A stretch of 64,000 bases of DNA from JBQTKD01 sp052389435 (GCA_052389435.1 JBQTIB010000059.1:1-64000), one strand, 5' to 3'; positions 7,443 through 16,469 are shown, counted from the first letter of the stretch. Made by a program: numbers and translations. The notes: generated by a model from the letters alone, not told the origin.

Positions 7443-10400
7443 TCACAGATCGACACTCGGTCCATCGTGGTGGGGACTGGTGTCGACTGCGGAACTGCGA
7501 CTTCGTACTTTCGACGGTCTGTCGATTCCCGGCCTGACGCCGGAACGAAAGGCATTCAGCGGGGCAATTTCGTGCCGCTTGGAAGCCCTGGGCAATGCTT
7601 CGACGACGGCGTCGAGCACCGTTTCGTGCGGCAGGTCGAGTCGGGCCATGATCCGGCCGATCTGACGTGTAGCCGCCTCTGCCGGAAGTGCTGCGATCAG
7701 GGGCGCGACTTCGCGCAGCGCTGCCACCCGGCCCTCGGCCCACTGCATCTGCGCCGACCACTTCTCGATCTTGGACTCGACGACGTGATCGATCAGTGGG
7801 GTGGCAGCGTGGAGGCGGTCGCGCAGCGAGGTCGGCCCCTCGTTCGCCAAGACTTCGGCCGGATCGGCACCCCCGGGCAGGTCCAGTCGCCGAAGCTGGG
7901 CCGCCTGCGTGCCAGCGAAAAGGTCGTAGGCGCGGACGGCGGCTCGACGGCCTGCATCGTCGTTGTCGAAGCCGACGACGGTTGACCGATTGTTGCCGAC
8001 GAGCTCTCGCAACGCGGCTGCCTGCTCGGCCGTGAGCGCAGTACCGAGCGGTGCCACGCCGACGTATCGACCGTCGCCGGCGGCGGTGACGGCGGCGGCA
8101 TCGATCGGCCCTTCCACCAAGACCGGAGTGGCGCCTGCTCGAAGGGCATCGCCATTCTCGGCCAAGCCGTACAGCATGGACCCCTTGCGGTACAGCGGTG
8201 TCTCGGCCGTGTTCAGCCAGGACGGTGCGGCGTGGCCTTCCTGTTCGATCCGGCCGATGAAGGCCACTGGTCCCACGTCGTCGCAGATCGGCAGGACTAG
8301 GCGGTCGCGCATCCGGTCGATGAGGGTGCCGCGGCTGCTCCGCGCGGCCACGCCGGACGCGAGCAGATCGACGTCGGAGAAGCCCTGGGCTTGGAGGTGG
8401 TCGACCAATGCCGTCCACCCGGCGGGTGCGTAACCCGTGCCCGGAGGCAGGTCGGAGGGGATCAGTCCCCGCGCGGAGAGGTACTGCGGGACCCAGGCGG
8501 CCATGGGCTGCGAGGTGTAGAAGTCCGTCGCGGCCCGAACGACAAGGCGTAGCGGCGCCAGATCGGTGCTCGGCAGTTCCAGTTGGGTCGGGACGGCGTC
8601 GCGGCCACCGGGGATCGAGCCGGGGACCGAAGGTCCAGTCCCTGCCATTAGTCGGTGGGCCAGCACGGCGGCAGGCGAACGCGCGCTGCTGAGTTCGCGT
8701 TCGCCCGCCGCGGCGGTCAGTGCGGCGGCGACGTCGCCACCGTCCTTCTCGAGCTGGTCGAGAACCCTGACCAGGGCGACAGCTTCGGGTGCGTTCGACA
8801 CTCGCTCTGCGAGGTCACTGCCGAGGATCGTCAGGAGGGCGGAGTGTGCCCGCGCCTCGTCGGGTGTTCGAGACGTCTCGCCCGAGAGTTCGAGGGACAC
8901 CATCTCCTCGGGAACGGCGCGAATGTTTCTGGCGAGTCCCGCAGCGGCCCGCACTATCCGTTCGTCGTCGGTGCGGATGTCGCCGAGACGGCGCCGGGTG
9001 AGGTCGTCTTCGACCTGGTCGAGCGGGACGAACAGGTGGACGCGGTCGCGGTGCCGGGTGACGGCGGCGTAGAAGGCGTTCGCGTTCATTCCGACCGGAT
9101 ACACCAGCGCCACGTCGGCGGTTTGGCCCTGGGCGGCGTGGTCGGTGATGGCGTAGCCGTGACACAGGGCGCCTTGCGCAATCTCTGCGGGCGAGACGAG
9201 CGAGTCCCGGAGCGCTTCGCCGTTGGCGCCTCGGAGTTGGACCACCACGCGGCCGTCGTCGCGGATCTCGGCGACGACACCGCGGTGCCCGTTGAGCAGG
9301 TCGGACTCTCTTCCCGTATGGATCCAGAGGTTCTGACGAACGCGCACGACGTCTCCCACGGCGAGTCCGAGGCGGTCACCGTTCGCGAGTCGGTAGCGGC
9401 GCTCGAAGGTCGGGAGCTCTCCGTTGGCCTGGAGCAGGCCGCGTGCTCCGGCGTTGAGGGCGGCGACGTCGGCGTTGGAGTAGGCGATCATCAGCACTTC
9501 GCGCAGTCGCGCATGCGGGTCGCCGTACGCGAGGCGTTCGTGCCTCCAGGCGAGGACAAGCGCGGCGAGCGATTCGGCACGTCCGTCCGCGACGTGAACG
9601 CGGCTGCGGTCGGTCCACGTTTGCAGCGCGAGCGCTCGCTCCCCTTCGCGGACAAGAGCCGTGATCGCCACTTCGGCGGGGTCGCGATGGCGACGGTTCT
9701 GCGTCAACGTGACCCCGTCCACCGCGGCGTGGATGTGGAGGAACGAGCCACCGACACCGGCTGCTCGCAGCTGCTTGAGGTCGCCGATGCCTACCACTTT
9801 CGTGCCGTCGCGCGTGGCCAGCGCCAGGAGCGCTGCCATCTGGCGGTCGTCGACCATAGCCGCCTCATCGACCACCAACACGCTGCCGACCGTGGCGCCG
9901 CCGTGGAGCAGTCCCGCCACGGTGCGGCTCGGGATACCCGTCTCGGCTTGCAGATTCTGCGCCGCGACTGCGGCCACGGCTGTCCCGGTGACCGCGTAGC
10001 CAGCGCTTTCCCAGGCCAGGCGAGCGGCCTCCATGATGCTCGTCTTGCCGCTTCCTGCTACGCCGATCAGAGCCTCGATGCCGTTGCCGGCGTTGACCAG
10101 ACGGAAGTACGCCAGGCGCTGTTCCTCGCTGAGCACATGCCCGCGGGAGGTCTCGTAGGTCGCGAGCGCCATCTCCGCGGTCGCCATCGCGACAAGGGCG
10201 GCACCTTCGTTCCGCCGCGCATGGGCAGCGGCGAGGATCGCCTGCTCGGCAACGACCAGGTCCACGGTGGTGTGCCTGTCCACGTCGCTCATGTGTCGGG
10301 GCCCCTTCGGCGGCAGCGACACCACCTGGGCAGCGCCCTGCAGCACGGTGTCGACGATTCGATCTGCACCGGCCAGGTCCGGGACGCCGTGCGGCAGTTG

Positions 10401-11825
10401 CTCCAGTACGGCGGCGAAGGCGGCGGCGCGGTCGAAGGATTTGCGGTCCGCGGTGAGGCCCGTCTCCGCGTCGAAGACTCGCTCGGCGACGGCAGCGACG
10501 TCGACGCCGGCCGCGTCGACCATGCCGTCGCGACCGGCAAGAACTGCGGCGACAACGCGCGCCGGGTTGTCGCCGTTCGCGCGTCCTTCGGCCTGCCATC
10601 GCGCACGCAACGCGTCGTCGTCGGTCGCCTGAAGCGTCGGGTCCTTCGCGTCGCGCGTGGCGTCGCGGGCGGCCCGTCGTTCGCCGTCGCTGGCCTCGTC
10701 CCAGGTCAGCCCGAGGACTTTCAGGAATGTGCGGATCTCGTTGTCGCGCTTGCCGAAAAGCCGCAGGGTGGAGTCGGGGATGCCGACGATTTCCCACTGG
10801 CCGGTGCGTTCGGATCGCGCCGTCACGATGCCGTATCGGTCGCGCAGCAGGTGCCGGGTGCGGGCCTCCATGAAGGCGCCCATGGCATGGGCGTGGCGCA
10901 TCAGGTCCCGCCCGCCGGCGGCGACGGCGGACCACCGGCCGTCGTGTCCGCGGACCAGGTTCGCGACCGTGAGGTGCACGTGGTGGTGCGGGTCACCCGA
11001 ACGCGACGTGCGATGCACAAGCGACCAACCGACAAAGCCCGAGGATTCCATGCGGGCTGCGCTGCGCCCGTGTCCGTGGTGGCCGCGCATCGCGTATGAG
11101 GCGACGGATTCGGCGTAGCGAAGGGTGTCGTGCGCGGCGACGTCGAACACCTGCTCCTCGAGCTCTTTCGCCAGTTCTGCGGGTGCGTAGGCGAGTAGAA
11201 CTGAGAAGGACTTCGGCAGCGTCTGCACGAGGTCGTAGCCGCGGTTGCGCACATCGATGCGTTCCTCGCGGTGCGCCAGCGCGTGGGTGAACTCCTCGCC
11301 CCAAGTCGCCAGGACGTCGATGCCCGCGGCGTCCGCGAGCGATCCGGCCAGGTCGACGTGCATCGCGTACGCCTCGCCGTAGCTGTCCACTCCGCGAGCG
11401 AGGCGGCGATAGGCGGACCGCATCCGCTCCGATTCGAACAACTCCAACGGCTCCAAGCCGCGCAGGTCGGCGCACTCTTCGACGGCGTCTAGCAGTGGCG
11501 CACCCCGTACCTTCGCCGCCGGCGCCACTTCGACCTTGGCCGGCACCAACCGCTCCCCCGTGCGCCAGTCGACTCCGTCCATGAGCGCTCGCGCGCGGTC
11601 CAGGTCTTCTTCGGTAAAGGCCGCGCCTTCGACCACGCCGTAGTCGAAGCAGCCCGATCCGATCCACCGCAGGGGTCGCTCGCCGGCACTCCGGTAGTCG
11701 ACCTGCGCGTCGCCCGATTCGGCCCCACGGTCGGGCGCGTGCGCGGGAATGCCGCATCCAACGCCTTGCACCAACCGGTACTCGACCTGCGCGACCGACG
11801 GCCCGATGCGGCTCACGTAGGCCAC
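7443..11825 (-). CDS. MobF relaxase-helicase fused to DnaG/Toprim primase
   Basis: This 1460-aa protein starts at GTG 11825. The N-terminal TrwC-type relaxase (about 1-380) has the metal-binding histidine cluster DPHHHVHLTVANLV near residue 280 and candidate catalytic tyrosines near the N-terminus. A RecD/TraI-type helicase follows, with Walker A GVAGSGKT (about 588), Walker B VLVVDEAAMVD, and a late motif GYAITDHAAQGQT. From about 1085 a DnaG-like primase core begins, with Toprim residues EGPID (about 1238) and GFDNDDAGRRA (about 1286). It would nick oriT, unwind, and prime or replicate the transferred strand. Relaxase plus helicase is standard for MobF; the primase fusion is less usual. No coupling protein or T4SS genes lie nearby, implying mobilisation in trans. 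Confidence 0.93.
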   Translation of the reverse strand: MAYVSRIGPSVAQVEYRLVQGVGCGIPAHAPDRGAESGDAQVDYRSAGERPLRWIGSGCFDYGVVEGAAFTEEDLDRARALMDGVDWRTGERLVPAKVEVAPAAKVRGAPLLDAVEECADLRGLEPLELFESERMRSAYRRLARGVDSYGEAYAMHVDLAGSLADAAGIDVLATWGEEFTHALAHREERIDVRNRGYDLVQTLPKSFSVLLAYAPAELAKELEEQVFDVAAHDTLRYAESVASYAMRGHHGHGRSAARMESSGFVGWSLVHRTSRSGDPHHHVHLTVANLVRGHDGRWSAVAAGGRDLMRHAHAMGAFMEARTRHLLRDRYGIVTARSERTGQWEIVGIPDSTLRLFGKRDNEIRTFLKVLGLTWDEASDGERRAARDATRDAKDPTLQATDDDALRARWQAEGRANGDNPARVVAAVLAGRDGMVDAAGVDVAAVAERVFDAETGLTADRKSFDRAAAFAAVLEQLPHGVPDLAGADRIVDTVLQGAAQVVSLPPKGPRHMSDVDRHTTVDLVVAEQAILAAAHARRNEGAALVAMATAEMALATYETSRGHVLSEEQRLAYFRLVNAGNGIEALIGVAGSGKTSIMEAARLAWESAGYAVTGTAVAAVAAQNLQAETGIPSRTVAGLLHGGATVGSVLVVDEAAMVDDRQMAALLALATRDGTKVVGIGDLKQLRAAGVGGSFLHIHAAVDGVTLTQNRRHRDPAEVAITALVREGERALALQTWTDRSRVHVADGRAESLAALVLAWRHERLAYGDPHARLREVLMIAYSNADVAALNAGARGLLQANGELPTFERRYRLANGDRLGLAVGDVVRVRQNLWIHTGRESDLLNGHRGVVAEIRDDGRVVVQLRGANGEALRDSLVSPAEIAQGALCHGYAITDHAAQGQTADVALVYPVGMNANAFYAAVTRHRDRVHLFVPLDQVEDDLTRRRLGDIRTDDERIVRAAAGLARNIRAVPEEMVSLELSGETSRTPDEARAHSALLTILGSDLAERVSNAPEAVALVRVLDQLEKDGGDVAAALTAAAGERELSSARSPAAVLAHRLMAGTGPSVPGSIPGGRDAVPTQLELPSTDLAPLRLVVRAATDFYTSQPMAAWVPQYLSARGLIPSDLPPGTGYAPAGWTALVDHLQAQGFSDVDLLASGVAARSSRGTLIDRMRDRLVLPICDDVGPVAFIGRIEQEGHAAPSWLNTAETPLYRKGSMLYGLAENGDALRAGATPVLVEGPIDAAAVTAAGDGRYVGVAPLGTALTAEQAAALRELVGNNRSTVVGFDNDDAGRRAAVRAYDLFAGTQAAQLRRLDLPGGADPAEVLANEGPTSLRDRLHAATPLIDHVVESKIEKWSAQMQWAEGRVAALREVAPLIAALPAEAATRQIGRIMARLDLPHETVLDAVVEALPRASKRHEIAPLNAFRSGVRPGIDRPSKVRSRSSAVDTSPHHDGPSVDL

Positions 11826-11862
11826 GTCGGCCCCTAGGCCGTCTCGTCGCGGCTGTCCTGAC

Positions 11863-11886
11863 GTATCGTCACTTCAGTGACGATAC
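11863..11886. other. Perfect 11-bp-arm palindrome, candidate oriT hairpin or operator
   Basis: GTATCGTCACT and AGTGACGATAC are exact inverted repeats separated by TC, 38 bases upstream of the relaxase start. MobF relaxases bind a hairpin next to their nic site and oriT commonly adjoins the relaxase gene (family knowledge). The site could equally be an operator for the divergent promoters of the relaxase and the gene at 12076. Confidence 0.5.
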
Positions 11887-11945
11887 CTGAGCCCTGGCCT
11901 GGATCAAGCGTTTCTGGCTCGCGTGAAATCGGTCCGGCAACTCAC

Positions 11946-12072
11946 GGGCACTGGCGGTCACTTCTGTTGCAGAGATACAAATTGGGCACCAGTGCCTTTT
12001 CCCTTCGGGCACTACTCATGGCCTGGAATCGGCGTTACGGTCTCCCGATCGGTCCATGAGCAGAAAGGGCAC
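11946..12072. repeat. GGGCAC repeats and split inverted repeat
   Basis: GGGCAC occurs in the same orientation at 11946, 11984, 12007 and 12067. GGCACTGG (11947-11954) is also the inverted partner of CCAGTGCC (11989-11996). The block lies between the candidate oriT palindrome and the gene at 12076, which has AAAGGG as ribosome site at 12064-12069. It may be iteron-like accessory sites or chance in GC-rich DNA. Confidence 0.25.
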
Positions 12073-12075
12073 GTC

Positions 12076-12552
12076 ATGGGTTACAGCGCAGCTGAGTTGC
12101 GTCGCCGAGCACGGGCGGATGTGCGCGAACTGGCCAGACGACGGGCGACGATCGCGATAGAGGCAGTGGCCCGACACGAAGCCGCGCAACAGGCACGCGC
12201 AAATGCCGAGGCGGCGACGACGACTGCTCGTGAAGCGCTCGCAGCAGCGTCGGTCACGTTCGGCGGGCCGGAGAAGGCAGCAGTCGTCACGGGAATCGAT
12301 GCGGCCGAGTTCCGAGCCGCCCGTCGCGAGGTCACGGCCGACCAGGCAGCTTCCGCCGCCGAATCGATGGCGACGGGCAGCCAATCCGTTCGACGACAGC
12401 GACAACGATCGGCTCCACCAACTGTGGAGACACCTCACGCGACTCTCGTGGAGCCGGTCGCTACTGATCGCGACGATCCTTGGCGCACCAGCGAGGGCTC
12501 GCCGCAGGAGCCTCCGATCGCGATAGAACGCGCCCGTCCGCCGATGCACTGA
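12076..12552 (+). CDS. Small Ala/Arg-rich coiled-coil protein of the mobile element
   Basis: This 158-aa protein is not recognised. The first 80 residues are Ala/Arg/Glu-rich and likely a long charged helix or coiled coil (RRRARADVRELARRRA; ARHEAAQQARANAEAA); the C-terminal third is Pro/Ser-rich and probably disordered. It is divergent from the relaxase gene across the palindrome and repeat region. ATG 12076 is preceded by AAAGGG. An oriT-binding accessory or partition-like role is possible from position, but nothing in the sequence proves it. Confidence 0.55.
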   Translation: MGYSAAELRRRARADVRELARRRATIAIEAVARHEAAQQARANAEAATTTAREALAAASVTFGGPEKAAVVTGIDAAEFRAARREVTADQAASAAESMATGSQSVRRQRQRSAPPTVETPHATLVEPVATDRDDPWRTSEGSPQEPPIAIERARPPMH

Positions 12553-12607
12553 TCTCAGGGGGTCGGCCTGGACCACACGGTTCGGCCGGCTGGGACGCGA
12601 GCCACCT

Positions 12608-12628
12608 GTTATCGCACTACCGGATAAC
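12608..12628. promoter_or_regulatory. GTTATC-N9-GATAAC inverted repeat before xis
   Basis: GTTATC (12608-12613) and GATAAC (12623-12628) are exact inverted repeats about 100 bases before the excisionase-like gene, in an unusually AT-rich spot. They are a candidate operator or promoter element. Confidence 0.25.
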
Positions 12629-12725
12629 CGGAGTCATCTCCCCTGCGGTCGCGGTCGCGGCGAGAGTTCAGCGGGCACGAACAGAGCTACTCATTGGGTG
12701 GCCCGAGACCACGGGGAGACGAACG

Positions 12726-12953
12726 ATGTCGAGCACACTGCTGACCGTCGAGGAAGCAGCCGAGCGCCTCAACACCAAAACACGGTTCATTCGCCGCCTC
12801 ATCGCCGAACGTCGCATCGCGTTCACCAGGCTGGGCAGGCACGTGCGAATCGCGAGCGCCGACCTCGACGAGTTCGTGTCCCGCGGCCGAGTGGAGCCCA
12901 CGCGACCCACGCAGCGGCACGTCGTACGTCCACCGCAGCACACGCGGAGTTGA
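12726..12953 (+). CDS. Excisionase / AlpA-type HTH protein
   Basis: This 75-aa protein has a MerR/AlpA-like winged helix-turn-helix typical of excisionases: LLTVEEAAERLNTKTRFIRRLI, then RIAFTRLGRHVRI and SADLDEFV. Such proteins bend DNA at att sites to favour excision and may regulate transfer genes. ATG 12726 has GGGGAG 7 bases upstream; the longer reading back to 12480 overlaps the previous gene. Its stop overlaps a TTG that opens the decayed reading frame at 12950. Confidence 0.82.
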   Translation: MSSTLLTVEEAAERLNTKTRFIRRLIAERRIAFTRLGRHVRIASADLDEFVSRGRVEPTRPTQRHVVRPPQHTRS

Positions 12954-13200
12954 CGGTCGCCGAACGTCGCGCTGCCCGTCGGCGCGGCGAGGCGATCGAT
13001 CTTGTTCGCTGGTCGGCAGGACGCCCTTCGCCCCTCGCGGGTCGCGCTGAAGCGCGGGTGCGCTGGTGCGCTGGGCCGACGTCGAGTCGTGCGTGCGCTC
13101 GCTGGGGGCACTGGTGTGCGAGGACTTGGCGAGGTTGGAGATCGACCCGGCTCAGAGAGACACGAACATCAAGATCAGGAGAAGGGAGCCCGGCCCGTGG
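12950..13200 (+). pseudogene. Decayed small gene coupled to xis, 8-bp duplication frameshift
   Basis: A TTG at 12950 overlaps the xis stop (TTGA) and opens a frame reading MTVAERRAARRRGEAIDLVRW. At 13058-13073 the octamer GTGCGCTG is duplicated in tandem; removing one copy joins this frame to WADVESCVRSLGALVCEDLARLEIDPAQ, which reads like a genuine helical protein of about 75-80 residues. The two halves together look like a small regulatory or plasmid-type protein I do not recognise. The 3' end is unclear because no stop follows soon in the second frame. Confidence 0.35.
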
Positions 13201-13204
13201 CCTC

Positions 13205-13541
13205 CTCCTCGAAGGCCTCACACCCCCGTCGCGCTCGAACCGCAGCAGCCCGTCGAACTGCGAGGACGCGCCCGAACAGGCGCCCCACTCGGCGCCCAAC
13301 GAGTCATCCAGCGGATTGTAGAACGCGCAGCCGCCACGCTGCTGCCAGTACCAGGACTCCTGATAGTCCGGCGAGGCCGTAGACCGGTGAAGGCCGATCT
13401 TCTCGATTCATTGCTTGTGGACGTCGCCCATCGCATCGGGATCAAGCGTCGGGATTCTGGACGCGACCCGATTCAACGGAGCTTCGGTCGCCAGGATCGC
13501 CGCGGCCCTCAGTCCTGCTCGGACGACTTTCCCTTCGCCAT
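13205..13541 (-). pseudogene. Degraded unknown gene with stop and frameshift
   Basis: Reading the minus strand from an ATG at 13541 gives MAKGKSSEQD then a stop. The next frame continues with a plausible protein (ILATEAPLNRVASRIPTLDP, then MGDVHKQ), an in-frame TGA, then IEKIGLHRST, PDYQESWYWQQ, GCAFYNPLDD and FDGLLRFERDGGV. Aromatic- and Cys-containing stretches of this kind are unlikely by chance in GC-rich noncoding DNA. I cannot name the family. It adjoins another frameshifted gene, so this patch appears to be decaying. Confidence 0.33.
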
Positions 13542-13557
13542 CAGCAAGTCGAGTGAA

Positions 13558-13904
13558 TCAGGGCCCGACGGCTGTCCTTCCGACCAACTCGTTGTACATC
13601 GCGACCGCCTCCCGGGTCTGCAGGACGTGCACGGTCACACCCGCGGCCTCCAGCGCGGTGACGGTTCCTCGGGCACCTGCAGCACCAGATCCATGCCGCG
13701 GCTGAGGATCAAAGTCGAGGCACCGGAAGCAAGGATGGACGCGACGTCGGCCCCCTGGACGCCCGGTCGATGTCGGGTCCCGGTCTCGTTCCAATCCCAC
13801 TCCTCCGCACCGCCGGGAAAGAGTTTGGCGTCCTTGAACTCGCCGTGCCCCTCAACGGTCACACGGCCCCACTCGATTCCGGTGACGCGGGGTGAGTCGT
13901 TCAT
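13558..13904 (-). pseudogene. Mth938-like domain protein, frameshifted
   Basis: The first 70 codons encode an Mth938-like domain (ITGIEWGRV-like start, FKDAKLFPGG, EWDWNETGTRH, STLILSRGMD). At the GAGGAACC near 13667-13675 the frame breaks; one added base restores TVTALEAAGVTVHVLQTREAVAMYNEL, the family's usual C-terminus. A one-base deletion in an A run is the simplest explanation, through real decay or sequencing error. Mth938 proteins (relatives of NDUFAF3) are about 110-120 residues; their function in actinobacteria is unknown. Confidence 0.7.
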
Positions 13905-14067
13905 CCAGACAGAGTGCCGGCAGGCACCTGCCGCTCGTCCAACACCCAGTTGCGCTCCAGCCGACTCTGACCGCCACAGTTCGCGTCACGTCTCGTTTCA
14001 CGACGATCAGGCCCACGGTCTGTCTCCGACGATGGCGCGGAAATCCCTGCCCGAATAGCGTGGGAAG

Positions 14068-15840
14068 GTGTTCGTCCACAAGGTCACCAAGTACGACCCT
14101 GCGCACTTCGGAGCGAACGGATACGAGGGCGCCGAGGACTGCCTCGCCAACGACCCCCTGGTCGAACAGGCCTACGTCGACAGCATCGCGGATTTTGCGG
14201 CTGCCGCCGGGGTGACTCGTTTGGCGCTCCGGGATGTTGCGTTCTTCGACGGCGGCAGGATTCGCGGCGTCGCACAGGCCGAGGACGACTTGCTCGCGAT
14301 CCTTGCGGGCGGTCACCTGGCGCTGTACAACGGCGTCGAGGTGGACATCCGCACTGCGCTGGAACTCGTCCGAGTCATGTTGCGGGGCTCCAGCTTCTGG
14401 GCTCGCCTCGAGGCAGCGGATCGGTTCTTCGTCCATGTCGGCTGGGACATGTACACCTACGTCGGCACCGATCGTCTCTACACGGATCCTGTTGACAGCA
14501 CCCGAATGCGGGGACTGTTCCCGGAAGCCATCGAGAGGTCGCCCTACGACCCGGAGTTGGATGAGGACGATCACGAGCAGCGCGTCGCAGACACCGCCTT
14601 CTGGGCGGAGTTGGCCGACCTGCTCAGCACCGACGGTCCGATGCTGGTCGAGGAGGCGTGGGTCTCCAATTCGGCTCGGTGGCACCGCTTAACACCGATC
14701 TCGATGGAGGCTGTGCGGAGCGCGTTGACCCCGCGGTCGCTGCTGCTGGTTTGGCCAGACCTTGTCCCGGTCGCCGAGTTCGACCTGGATCGCGAACTGC
14801 TTGATCGGATCGGAACTCTGGTGTGGTTGGACCCAGACGGCGTCCTCAGCTGGTTGGACGTGGGCCCCGAGGACGAGAACGACCCGGGCGCCAAGGAGCC
14901 GGACCGCCTGGGCAAGCTCACACGCAACGCAGAGCGCGTGTGGCTCAGATCTGCCCTGGTCGAGGACACGAATCCGGTACTCGTCGGCGTGCTTCCAGAC
15001 GATGACGGCGTAGTGCGAGCTCGCTGGCTGCGGCGGACCGCCGACCCGCGAACCGTGGCCTGGCAATCGCTCCTCGACCTTTCTGCGGCCGTCGGCCTGG
15101 ACGACCTGGATCTGTCCGACGAGCACGATCGTTATCGGCTCTACCGGACTGCCATGGCGGCCCACGTACCCGATACCGCCCTGCAACAAGCGATGGTCGA
15201 GGATCCGGACGCTGTGATGGTCGCGAGCGTCGTGATGGAACGCCTCGACGCCTACGACGAAGCACAGCACCAGCCATGGTTGGCCGTCGTGCATGGACGT
15301 TCCACTGAGGACGGGTGCATACGGCGCAGCCAAGAGATCGCTGTCGCTCGGCGTGCTGCGCGTGGCGAGCTGGACGTCACCGACGTCGTTCGTGCGCTTG
15401 GTGCTGCCGAGTGGTCGAACATGTGCCTGGACCGGGTTAGCCGGGCGTCGGACGATCCCAGAGTGCTAGCGGCGCTTGCAACCGAAGGCCCCACCTCGGG
15501 GATTCGCGAGTCGGCGGAACTCCGGCACGCGATCCTTGTCGGCCACCCGATGTCGACGTCGCAACTGGATCGTTTGTTGTCACAGATCGGGCTCAACCCG
15601 AGCCCTGCAGAGCGAGAGGAGTTCATGGCCGTGGCAGGTGGCGACGTCGACGCCTTCACGGACCACTTGTGCTCGCGCCTCAAGACCGGCAATGCCCAGC
15701 CGCGCGATCGGCGGTCCGTTCGGCGTCTTGTGGGTCAGGCGTTCGACCGGGAGCGTCAGCGACGCAGCAACGTCGCTCCGTGGCCACCTGAAGCTGATCG
15801 AGAACGGATCCTCGGCAGTTCCCCGACCACGCCCTCGTAG
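14068..15840 (+). CDS. Unknown 590-aa protein
   Basis: The start is GTG 14068. The first about 180 residues resemble a stand-alone actinobacterial family often labelled RNA-binding: FVHKVTKYDP at the N-terminus, GAEDCLANDPLVEQAY, then RFFVHVGWDMYTYVGTDR and GLFPEAIERSPYD. The remaining about 400 residues are acidic, mostly helical by eye and unrecognised. No signal peptide, membrane segment or catalytic motif is seen. It is the last intact gene before the tRNA-Pro, inside the presumed mobile element, and its codon use is as GC-rich as its neighbours. Function unknown. Confidence 0.65.
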   Translation: MFVHKVTKYDPAHFGANGYEGAEDCLANDPLVEQAYVDSIADFAAAAGVTRLALRDVAFFDGGRIRGVAQAEDDLLAILAGGHLALYNGVEVDIRTALELVRVMLRGSSFWARLEAADRFFVHVGWDMYTYVGTDRLYTDPVDSTRMRGLFPEAIERSPYDPELDEDDHEQRVADTAFWAELADLLSTDGPMLVEEAWVSNSARWHRLTPISMEAVRSALTPRSLLLVWPDLVPVAEFDLDRELLDRIGTLVWLDPDGVLSWLDVGPEDENDPGAKEPDRLGKLTRNAERVWLRSALVEDTNPVLVGVLPDDDGVVRARWLRRTADPRTVAWQSLLDLSAAVGLDDLDLSDEHDRYRLYRTAMAAHVPDTALQQAMVEDPDAVMVASVVMERLDAYDEAQHQPWLAVVHGRSTEDGCIRRSQEIAVARRAARGELDVTDVVRALGAAEWSNMCLDRVSRASDDPRVLAALATEGPTSGIRESAELRHAILVGHPMSTSQLDRLLSQIGLNPSPAEREEFMAVAGGDVDAFTDHLCSRLKTGNAQPRDRRSVRRLVGQAFDRERQRRSNVAPWPPEADRERILGSSPTTPS

Positions 15841-16181
15841 CCGCCAACCGCGCTGGTTTCGATGCGGGTCAAGGGTCGCGGAGCGACGGCGCAGGGGCTT
15901 GCTTGAGGCGGGGCGGGACGAGCGCATCATCGTGCGGCGAGGGCTGGCGGTAGTACGCAGCGTCGCCACAGAACGCGCGCTGATCCTCGACGATCGTGAT
16001 GCATAGGTGTGTGCCAACCGATCTTCGTCGTTAGCGCGACGTCGATTGGGATCTCTTGGGCACCTTCGTGTCCGCCCTGTTCGCGAACGAGAAGGGTTCC
16101 GCCGCGTCGCCAAGATGGTCGCGGCCGGGTGGCTCGGCCCTTGTCCGTGCAGCACCGTCGAGGCCCGTCATCCTCCGAGCG

Positions 16182-16201
16182 ATCTGGCCATAATCTGGCC
16201 A
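16182..16201. repeat. Two ATCTGGCCA repeats, 11-bp period
   Basis: ATCTGGCCA occurs at 16182-16190 and 16193-16201, one helical turn apart, about 50 bases from the 3' end of the tRNA-Pro. Phased short repeats near a tRNA end suit recombinase or excisionase binding sites, but this is inference. Confidence 0.35.
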
Positions 16202-16233
16202 AAAACCAGGGAGAGCCACCCGAAGGTGGCTCT
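16201..16233 (-). terminator. tRNA-Pro terminator
   Basis: AGAGCCACC (16212-16220) and GGTGGCTCT (16225-16233) pair as a 9-bp stem that on the minus strand has a UUCG-type tetraloop, followed by a T-run (complement of 16201-16205). It lies 14 bases after the tRNA 3' end. Confidence 0.75.
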
Positions 16234-16247
16234 GACCTGCGTAAACA

Positions 16248-16324
<77 letters not shown>

Positions 16325-16469
16325 AAGCCCGGCGAACCGAGCGTGCCGACCCTATCGCAACGGCAAGCGTGCTCGCGTCCGGATTCCGCCGCGTGGCGCC
16401 CGGATAACGGCTCGACGGCAGTCGCGCCGATCGCTGAACGGTGTCGTACCCACTCCCTAGCCTGAGGCT

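Larger units (their letters stand above)
15841..16247. other. Gene-free interval at presumed element end
   Basis: About 400 bases separate the 590-aa gene from the tRNA-Pro. ORFs here do not look like proteins; one reading through the tRNA gives the GLTGFEPATP artefact common in automated annotation. The interval holds the tandem repeat at 16182-16201 and the tRNA terminator. Confidence 0.6.

Noticed and set aside
8655..11099. 814-codon plus-strand ORF opposite the relaxase gene
   Set aside because: Antisense shadow of a gene with complete relaxase, helicase and primase motifs; its translation has no protein-like motifs.
13066..14058. 330-codon plus-strand ORF
   Set aside because: Only its first about 40 codons look real (part of the frameshifted gene at 12950); the rest is antisense to the Mth938-like gene and the degraded gene.
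16182..16201. CRISPR-like repeats
   Set aside because: Only two 9-base copies with a 2-base gap; no CRISPR array or cas gene was seen anywhere in the window.
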